64,000 bases of DNA, taken from positions 124,001-188,000 of the forward strand of contig NZ_BMMP01000014.1 in the NCBI RefSeq assembly GCF_014645895.1. The letters are read 5' to 3'. A program made the position numbers and the translations under genes. Position 1 is the stretch's first letter. Every line of letters starts with the position of its first letter. The notes beneath the pieces were generated by a model. It ran no database searches, was not told where the DNA came from, and worked only from the letters and a program-made list of their open reading frames with translations. Positions 59,216-64,000 of this stretch are shown one piece after another. Source of the stretch: Streptomyces daqingensis. GTDB lineage: Bacteria > Actinomycetota > Actinomycetes > Streptomycetales > Streptomycetaceae.

Positions 59216-59285
59216 CTCAGGCTCGCGGCTCAGGTTCAGGGCTCGGGCTCAGATCTCCGGGCTCAGAGTGAGGACCGGAGCTCAG
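59216..59285. repeat. GGCTCAG repeats ending at a stop codon
   Basis: CTCAG at 59216, then GGCTCAG at 59227, 59246 and 59260, and GCTCAG at 59280, mostly 14-20 bases apart. The last copy contains the stop codon of the minus-strand gene at 59282 (TCA at 59282-59284). The arrangement closely resembles the array at 4541-4610, although the units are less regular. Confidence 0.6.
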
Positions 59286-59755
59286 CCGATCGCGAGGGTC
59301 CGCTCCAGGCGCTGGGCCGCGGCCCTGACCCCGGCCCCGTACTCGTCGTCCGCCAGCGTGCCCATCACGTCCTGAGCGCGACGCAACTCCCGGCGCGCAT
59401 CGTCCAGTTCACCGAGCCTGACGTGGCCGGCGGCCAGGTTCAGATACAGCGAGGGGTACAGGCAGCTCACCGCCAGGGCGTGCTCACCCCACTGCACCTC
59501 GTCCTCCGTCAGGGCGTCCGCCGCGGCCAGCGCGCGCCGGTCCCACTCGAGTTCGGTGGCCGGGTCGTCCTGGGTGTCGGCCATGTAGTGCGCGATGGTG
59601 CACCGGTGGAAGAGGGCCTCCTCGCCGGTCTGCGACCACAGCAGCGCGAAGCGGTTCCGGGCCTCCTCCCGGTCCCCAGCCCGGTGAAGCATGATCGCCT
59701 GACCGATCCGGACCATGATCGCGTCCGGAGACGTCTCCTGCTGCGGCTCCGCCAC
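59282..59755 (-). CDS. Small tetratricopeptide-like hypothetical protein
   Basis: A 157-aa soluble helical protein. Repeated pairs of helices are visible (AIMLHRAGDREEARNRFALL, ALFHRCTIAHYMADTQDDPA, LYLNLAAGHVRLGELDDARR), typical of TPR solenoids that bind other proteins. The start GTG 59755 has a clear AGGAGG upstream. I do not recognise a specific function. The adjacent 325-base gap up to ung contains three CGGCTGG repeats (about 59932-59955) and a terminator-like hairpin. Confidence 0.82.
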   Translation of the reverse strand: MAEPQQETSPDAIMVRIGQAIMLHRAGDREEARNRFALLWSQTGEEALFHRCTIAHYMADTQDDPATELEWDRRALAAADALTEDEVQWGEHALAVSCLYPSLYLNLAAGHVRLGELDDARRELRRAQDVMGTLADDEYGAGVRAAAQRLERTLAIG

Positions 59756-60010
59756 GGGGTTCCTCCTGCTCGCCAGCGCGTCAGGCACTGCCGCCTGCCT
59801 GTTCCGAGACGCTAGCGGCCGGTACCGACAATCGGGCTCAGGCGCTCTCGCGGCGCCCACCCACCCGCACGCACGGCGCACCCGCCCGTACCGCCCCTGG
59901 GGGGCACGAGCGGGTGCGGGGTGCGGCCGGGACGGCTGGTCCGGCTGGTCCGGCTGGGAAGCGCGATCCGCGGCTCAGGGGCACGGGCCCAGGCTCTGTC
60001 CGACGAATGG

Positions 60011-60033
60011 GCGCCGTCCGCGGCGGACGGCGC
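60011..60033 (-). terminator. Terminator downstream of ung
   Basis: GCGCCGTCCG (60011-60020) and CGGACGGCGC (60024-60033) form a perfect 10-base stem with a 3-base loop, 48 bases beyond the ung stop on the minus strand. The rest of the 59756-60080 gap shows only short G/C-rich repeats. Confidence 0.65.
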
Positions 60034-60080
60034 TCGCGGCGGGCGGTGCGTGCCGGCCGTCCCGGGCGAGGCGGGGCCGG

Positions 60081-60773
60081 TCAGACAGTGCCGAGGTCCG
60101 GGATGCGCCAGTCGACGGCGGTGTGGCCCTGGGCCGCGATCGCGGCGTCGATCTGGCTGAAGGGACGGGAGCCGAGGAACTTCTTCGCCGAGAGCGGCGA
60201 GGGGTGTGCACCCTGCACGACGACGTGCTTCTCCGTGTCGATCAAGGGCAGCTTTTTCTTCGCGTAGTTGCCCCACAGCACGAAGACCGCCGGGTTCTCC
60301 CGCTCGGAGACGGCGCGGATCACCGCGTCCGTGAAGGTCTCCCAGCCCTTGTTCTTATGGGAGTTGGCCTCCCCTTCCCTGACCGTCAGCACCGCGTTCA
60401 GCAGGAGCACGCCCTGCTCGGCCCACGGCATCAGGTAGCCGTTGTCGGGGACGGGATGGCCCAGGTCCTCGCGCAGCTCCTTGTAGATGTTGCGCAGCGA
60501 GGGCGGGGTCGGGACGCCGGGCCGCACCGAGAAGCACAGGCCGTGGCCCTGCCCGTGGCCGTGGTAGGGGTCCTGGCCCAGGACGAGGACCTTCACCTCG
60601 TGGTACGGCGTCGCGTGCAGAGCGGCGAACACCTCGTCACGCGGAGGGAAGACGCGGACGCGCTCCCGCTCCTGCTCGACGAACTCGGCGAGCTCCTTGA
60701 AGTAGGGCTTCCCGGTCTCCTCGCCCAGGGCGTGCTGCCAGGACTCGGGCAGCGTGCCCAGCATGTCGCTCAA
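60081..60773 (-). CDS. ung: Uracil-DNA glycosylase, family 1
   Basis: A 230-aa DNA repair enzyme that removes uracil from DNA. The catalytic-water motif is VLGQDPYHGHGQGHGLCFSV, with VPDNGYLMPWAEQGVLLLNA, VFVLWGNYAKKKLP and the DNA-intercalation loop GAHPSPLSAKKFLGSRPFSQ. All are family-1 hallmarks. The start is set at TTG 60773, because GGAGG lies eight bases upstream. ATG 60764 would place GGAGG too far away. It lies between a small TPR-like gene and a peptide-binding lipoprotein gene on the same strand but looks independently transcribed. Confidence 0.96.
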   Translation of the reverse strand: MSDMLGTLPESWQHALGEETGKPYFKELAEFVEQERERVRVFPPRDEVFAALHATPYHEVKVLVLGQDPYHGHGQGHGLCFSVRPGVPTPPSLRNIYKELREDLGHPVPDNGYLMPWAEQGVLLLNAVLTVREGEANSHKNKGWETFTDAVIRAVSERENPAVFVLWGNYAKKKLPLIDTEKHVVVQGAHPSPLSAKKFLGSRPFSQIDAAIAAQGHTAVDWRIPDLGTV

Positions 60774-60867
60774 CTGACTTACCTCCGCGATGCGTTCATA
60801 GCTGTCGGTGCGAGGAGAACGTACCGGCGACCGCTGACAACGCGTGAATCCCACCGCGGGAGGCGGT

Positions 60868-60893
60868 GCGGGGCCCGTGCTTCCGGGCCCCGC
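60868..60893 (-). terminator. Terminator downstream of peptide-binding lipoprotein gene
   Basis: GCGGGGCCCG (60868-60877) and CGGGCCCCGC (60884-60893) form a perfect 10-base stem with the 6-base loop tgcttc, 9 bases after the stop of the minus-strand gene. It separates that gene from ung. Confidence 0.75.
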
Positions 60894-60902
60894 GAGCCCC
60901 GC

Positions 60903-62495
60903 TTACCAGCTCGACTTCTTCTGCAGCTCCCACAGGCGCGGCAGGGTCGAGGGGTCGAGCACCCACTCGACGCCCGAGACCTCCTTGGCCGAGGCGACGT
61001 AGACCCGGCCCTGCCACAGCGGCAGCAGCCGCGCGTCCTTCGCGATGATCTTCTGCGCGCTCGTGAAGGCGCGGCTGGCGGTCGCGCGGTTGCTCTCCTT
61101 GCGCGACGTCGGCAGCAGGTCCTCGGTGATCTCGCGGTTCTCGTACGGCGTGCCGAGTGCGTTGTTCTCGCCCACGAACGGCGCGACGTAGTTGTCGGCG
61201 TCCGGGAAGTCGGGGAACCAACCGCGGCCGAACGCCGGGTACTTGCCCTTGCTGTACCCCTCGACGAACTCCGACCAGGGGCGGCCCTTGACGGTGATGT
61301 CGAAGAGCCCGGACTTGTTCAGCTGACGCTTGATCTCGGCGAAGGTGTCGCCGGTCGTGTCGCCGTAACGGTCCGTCGTGTACCAGAGCGTCAGCCGCAC
61401 TTTCTTGTTGATGCCGGCCTCGCGCAGCGTCTTCTCCGCCTCGGCCTTGCTCGGCTCCCCGTACGCGTCGTAGAACGCGCTGGTGTGGCCGGTGATACCA
61501 CCCGGGACCATCGAATACAGCGGGTCAGCGGTGCGCTTGTAGACGTTGCGCACCAGCGCCTTCCGGTCGATCAGCTCGGCGATCGCCTTCCGTACCGGCG
61601 CCTTCCCCGCGGTGGGGTCCTGGGGATTGAAGACGAGATAGCTGATCTCGGATCCGAGGATCTCGTTCAGCTCGATGTCGTTCTTGCCGTTGGCCTTGTC
61701 CTTCTGGAATCCCGTTACCTGATCGGGCGTCAGGCCCCGGTAGGCAACGTCGATCTTCTTGCCCTTGAGAGCCTTCACCATCTGGGAAGACTCCTTGTAG
61801 TAATTGACCGTGACGACGTCGTTCTTGACCTTCGCCGGTCCCTTGTAGTCGGCGTACTTCTCCAGCTTCGCGCTCTTGCCCTTGGTGTACGACTCAAGGG
61901 TGTAGGGGCCGGAACCCACGAGCTTGTCGCCTTTGAACAGCTTCTTCGCGGGATAGGTCTCGGGATCGACGATCGCCGTCGCCGGAGTCGCGAGGATGAA
62001 CGGGAAGGTGGCGTCGGGCTTCTTCAGGTGGAAGACGACCGTGCTCTTGCCGAGGGTCTCGACGCGGTCGAGGCTGCCCATCAGACCGAGCGGACCGGAC
62101 TTCGACTTGATCGCCCCGACGCGCTCCACGGAATGCTTCACGGCCTCCGCGTCCAGCGGATTCCCGTTGGAGAACTTCAGGCCCTTCTTCAGCGTGCAGC
62201 GGTAGACGCGGCTGGCGTTGTCAGTGAACCGGCACCGCTTGGCCGCGTCGGGCTCCGGCGAGGAGCTGCTGCTGGGGAAGGAGAGCAGCGTCTGGAAGGT
62301 GTTCTTGTACAGCTCCCAGGAGCCGTCCCACGCCGCGGCGGGGTCAAGGGTGCTGGGCGCGCTGGTGGTTCCCGTGACGATCTCGCGGCGCTGCTCCTCT
62401 GCGTCGTCCCCGGGAAGCGAACTGCACCCGGCGACCAGGGACGTCGATATGACGACGGTCGCTGCGATCCTCAGAGATCCGTTCCGGTCGGACAC
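60903..62495 (-). CDS. Peptide/oligopeptide ABC transporter substrate-binding lipoprotein (SBP_bac_5)
   Basis: A 530-aa lipoprotein. The signal peptide (IAATVVISTSL) ends in the lipobox LVAGC, so Cys is lipidated. The mature protein is a family-5 binding protein: IVTGTTSAPSTLDPAAAWDG, LKKGLKFSNGNPLDAEAVKH, LVGSGPYTLESYTKGK and the C-terminal WSEFVEGYSKGKYPAFGRGW, similar to BldK-type peptide binders of Streptomyces. It is orphan here, with no permease or ATPase genes beside it. Start GTG 62495 follows GAGGAG. The 311-base region upstream shows lower GC and probably holds its promoter. Confidence 0.93.
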   Translation of the reverse strand: MSDRNGSLRIAATVVISTSLVAGCSSLPGDDAEEQRREIVTGTTSAPSTLDPAAAWDGSWELYKNTFQTLLSFPSSSSSPEPDAAKRCRFTDNASRVYRCTLKKGLKFSNGNPLDAEAVKHSVERVGAIKSKSGPLGLMGSLDRVETLGKSTVVFHLKKPDATFPFILATPATAIVDPETYPAKKLFKGDKLVGSGPYTLESYTKGKSAKLEKYADYKGPAKVKNDVVTVNYYKESSQMVKALKGKKIDVAYRGLTPDQVTGFQKDKANGKNDIELNEILGSEISYLVFNPQDPTAGKAPVRKAIAELIDRKALVRNVYKRTADPLYSMVPGGITGHTSAFYDAYGEPSKAEAEKTLREAGINKKVRLTLWYTTDRYGDTTGDTFAEIKRQLNKSGLFDITVKGRPWSEFVEGYSKGKYPAFGRGWFPDFPDADNYVAPFVGENNALGTPYENREITEDLLPTSRKESNRATASRAFTSAQKIIAKDARLLPLWQGRVYVASAKEVSGVEWVLDPSTLPRLWELQKKSSW

Positions 62496-62720
62496 CTACG
62501 CGCTCCTCATTCGGCGGGGCCACTGCTGCTGATGCGGTTGCATAAGGGAAAATGCCGGTCGGCCGGTCAAAGCGTTCTTTGCGTTTCTCCGCGTCGCCGT
62601 AGCGGTACGCCGACGCCATACGCGGACCCGCTGGCCGAGGGGCGAGAGAGACCTTACCTCAGCACCCGAGCTCAGAACATGCACTGGTCAACCATTCGTC
62701 ATTTGCCAAGCCCGCCCGAA

Positions 62721-62766
62721 CCCGCTGATGACAGCGGGTGCCGGTCCGGCGACGGACCGGCACCCG
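62721..62766 (-). terminator. Two overlapping hairpins downstream of SDR operon
   Basis: The main stem is perfect over 13 bases: CGGGTGCCGGTCC (62735-62747) and GGACCGGCACCCG (62754-62766) with loop ggcgac, 40 bases beyond the SDR stop. A second hairpin, CCCGCTG (62721-62727) and CAGCGGG (62732-62738), overlaps its left arm, so only one can form at a time. The first is a good terminator for the minus-strand SDR/FabG operon. Confidence 0.7.
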
Positions 62767-62806
62767 AATTACCCTCCGTTCAAGGTGCCGAGCAGAGCGA
62801 ATATCC

Positions 62807-63577
62807 CTACTCCACACCCGCGTTGAGGGAGAGTCCGCCGTCGACGACAAGCGTCTGACCGGTGATCCAGGCGGAATCGGGGGACGTGAGGAAGGCCGCC
62901 GCCCCGCCGATGTCCTGGGGAACGCCCAGGCGCTGCATCGGGTAGCGCGCCACCGCCTCCTGCTCGCGGCCCTCGTAGAGCGCGGCGGCGAATTTCGTCT
63001 TCACCACGGCCGGCGCGACCGCGTTCACCCGGACCCCCGGCGAGAACTCGTGCGCGAGCTGCTGCGTGAGATTGATCATCGCGGCCTTGCTCATGCCGTA
63101 CGCCCCGATGAACGGTGACGCCGACATCCCCGCGATGGAGGCGACGTTGACGACCGTGCCGCCGTTGTCGCGCTGCCAGGCGGCCCAGGTGGCCTGGGCG
63201 AAGCCCAGCGCGGAGACCACGTTGGTCTCGAACACCTTGCGCGCCACTCCGAGGTCGAGTTCCGCGATGGGCCCGAACACGGGGTTCGTACCGGCGTTGT
63301 TGACCAGGTGGTCCACGCGCCCGTACGCCTCCATGACCTTCTCGACCGCGACGCGGCGGTGGTCCTCGTCGTGGGCCTTGCCGGCGACGTACATCGCGCA
63401 CCCCGGTCCCAGCCCGTCGACCGCCTCCCTGAGGGCGTCCTCTTTCCGCCCGGTGATGCACACGCGGTGGCCGCGCGCGATCAGCGCCTGCGCGACCCCG
63501 TAGCCGATGCCCCGGCTGCCGCCGGTGACGATCGCGACCTCGCCGCTGTCCTGCCGCTCTTCGCTCTGCTCTGCCAT
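62807..63577 (-). CDS. SDR family oxidoreductase (FabG-like)
   Basis: A 256-aa classical short-chain dehydrogenase. Motifs are TGGSRGIGYG (residues about 18-27), ITGRKEDA that favours NADP(H), NNAG, the Ser in NVASIAG, and YGMSK. The end ITGQTLVVDGGLSLN is typical. ATG 63577 follows GGAGG by ten bases. It starts 17 bases after the stop of the FabG-like gene at the window end, so both are co-transcribed. The reaction is unknown; two adjacent SDRs in one operon suggest successive steps in one pathway. Confidence 0.93.
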   Translation of the reverse strand: MAEQSEERQDSGEVAIVTGGSRGIGYGVAQALIARGHRVCITGRKEDALREAVDGLGPGCAMYVAGKAHDEDHRRVAVEKVMEAYGRVDHLVNNAGTNPVFGPIAELDLGVARKVFETNVVSALGFAQATWAAWQRDNGGTVVNVASIAGMSASPFIGAYGMSKAAMINLTQQLAHEFSPGVRVNAVAPAVVKTKFAAALYEGREQEAVARYPMQRLGVPQDIGGAAAFLTSPDSAWITGQTLVVDGGLSLNAGVE

Positions 63578-63594
63578 GTTCCCGTGTCCTCCGG

Positions 63595-64000
63595 TCAGTT
63601 GAGCGGGCCGCCGGCCACGTACAGGACCTGGCCGGAGACGAACCCGGCGTCCTCGCCGGTGAAGAAGGCGATGGCGTTCGCGATGTCCTCCGGCCTGCCC
63701 ACGCGCTGTACGGGGATCTGCGACGCGGCGGCCGCCTGGAAGTCCTCGAAGCCCATCCCGACGCGTTCAGCGGTCGCCGCCGTCATGTCGGTGACGATGA
63801 AGCCGGGGGCGACGGAGTTGGCGGTGACGCCGAACTTGCCGAGCTCCTTGGCGAGGGTCTTGGTGAAACCCTGCATGCCGGCCTTGGCAGCCGCGTAGTT
63901 GACCTGCCCGCGGTTGCCCAGAGCGGAGGAGGACGAGAGGTTCACGACGCGCCCGAAGCCGGCGTCGACCATGTGCTTCTGGCAGGCGCGGGACATCAGG
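63595..64000 (-). CDS. 3-oxoacyl-ACP reductase-like SDR (C-terminal part only)
   Basis: The last about 135 codons of a FabG-like reductase; the N-terminal part lies beyond base 64000. Visible are the catalytic Ser region VVNLSSSSALGNRGQ, YAAAKAGMQGFTKTLAKELG with Tyr and Lys, NSVAPGFIVTDMTAATAERV and the standard ending AGFVSGQVLYVAGGPL. Whether it serves fatty-acid synthesis or another hydroxyacyl/keto pathway cannot be told without the rest. It is the upstream gene of the SDR at 62807-63577. Confidence 0.9.
   Translation of the reverse strand, partial: LMSRACQKHMVDAGFGRVVNLSSSSALGNRGQVNYAAAKAGMQGFTKTLAKELGKFGVTANSVAPGFIVTDMTAATAERVGMGFEDFQAAAASQIPVQRVGRPEDIANAIAFFTGEDAGFVSGQVLYVAGGPLN

Noticed and set aside
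59715-62858. Very long open frame (over 1000 codons) on the plus strand
   Set aside because: It is the antisense shadow of ung and the peptide-binding lipoprotein gene, both of which have clear family motifs on the other strand. Its translation shows no domain pattern.
20889-63577. Several SDR genes taken as parts of a secondary-metabolite cluster
   Set aside because: They are scattered with different neighbours, and no synthase, carrier protein, terpene cyclase or similar core enzyme is present.

Overview
This window is a 64 kb piece of a very GC-rich actinobacterial chromosome, most likely Streptomyces or a close relative. The evidence is the codon bias (G/C in nearly every third position), frequent GTG and TTG starts with clear GGAGG-type ribosome sites, a DasR/HutC-type GntR regulator, an ECF41 sigma factor, a matAB-like surface-glycan locus, a LytR-CpsA-Psr protein and many small regulator-target pairs. 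I see 55 complete protein genes plus two cut by the window ends (an ABC permease at base 1 and a FabG-like reductase at base 64000). I found no rRNA, tRNA, CRISPR array, insertion sequence, prophage or biosynthetic megasynthase. It reads as ordinary core and near-core chromosome.

Layout. 1-3.3 kb: ABC exporter (ATPase plus permease) divergent from a two-component pair. 3.4-7.5 kb: ROK regulator, GntR regulator divergent from an SDR, and an ECF41 sigma factor. 7.6-12.9 kb: alpha/beta hydrolase, glutathionyl-hydroquinone-reductase-like protein, VOC protein, APC permease and a helical-repeat protein. 13.6-20.7 kb: Tat-exported PhoD phosphatase with a DUF1990 partner, an ACT+GNAT protein, a trans-sulfuration-type PLP lyase divergent from an Lrp regulator, and a DUF885 hydrolase. 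20.9-30 kb: SDR, the SbcC-SbcD nuclease operon, another SDR, a 14-TM MFS exporter and YigZ. 30-35.5 kb: CoA-binding protein, YbaK-type deacylase, an XRE-cupin regulator divergent from an EamA exporter, and a permease-ATPase-TetR operon with its probable operator. 35.6-43.9 kb: two left-handed beta-helix proteins, DedA and VTT membrane proteins, a thioesterase-like protein, a spermidine-synthase-like protein, undecaprenyl-diphosphate phosphatase (UppP), a DMT protein, a flavin reductase and a GNAT. 43.9-49.1 kb: a long lower-GC leader followed by the mat-like operon and an LCP protein. 49.3-59.2 kb: an M23-like secreted protein, a sugar-acid dehydratase, a secreted GH92 mannosidase, apolipoprotein N-acyltransferase, a Gfo/Idh oxidoreductase, and a flavin monooxygenase divergent from a TetR. 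59.3-64 kb: a small TPR-like protein, uracil-DNA glycosylase, a peptide-binding lipoprotein and two SDR/FabG genes.

The most interesting item is the mat-like operon (44912-47379). Its large protein keeps every motif of a family-2 processive glycosyltransferase, but its NodB/CE4 deacetylase domain has lost all five catalytic motifs while keeping the fold's other landmarks. It looks like a pseudo-deacetylase fused to an active synthase. Other leads are several well-formed operators next to their probable regulators (5445-5478, 32930-32953, 58533-58562, 31756-31799), an M23-like protein with a substituted zinc ligand, and short tandem repeats that spread out from the stop codons of two minus-strand genes.
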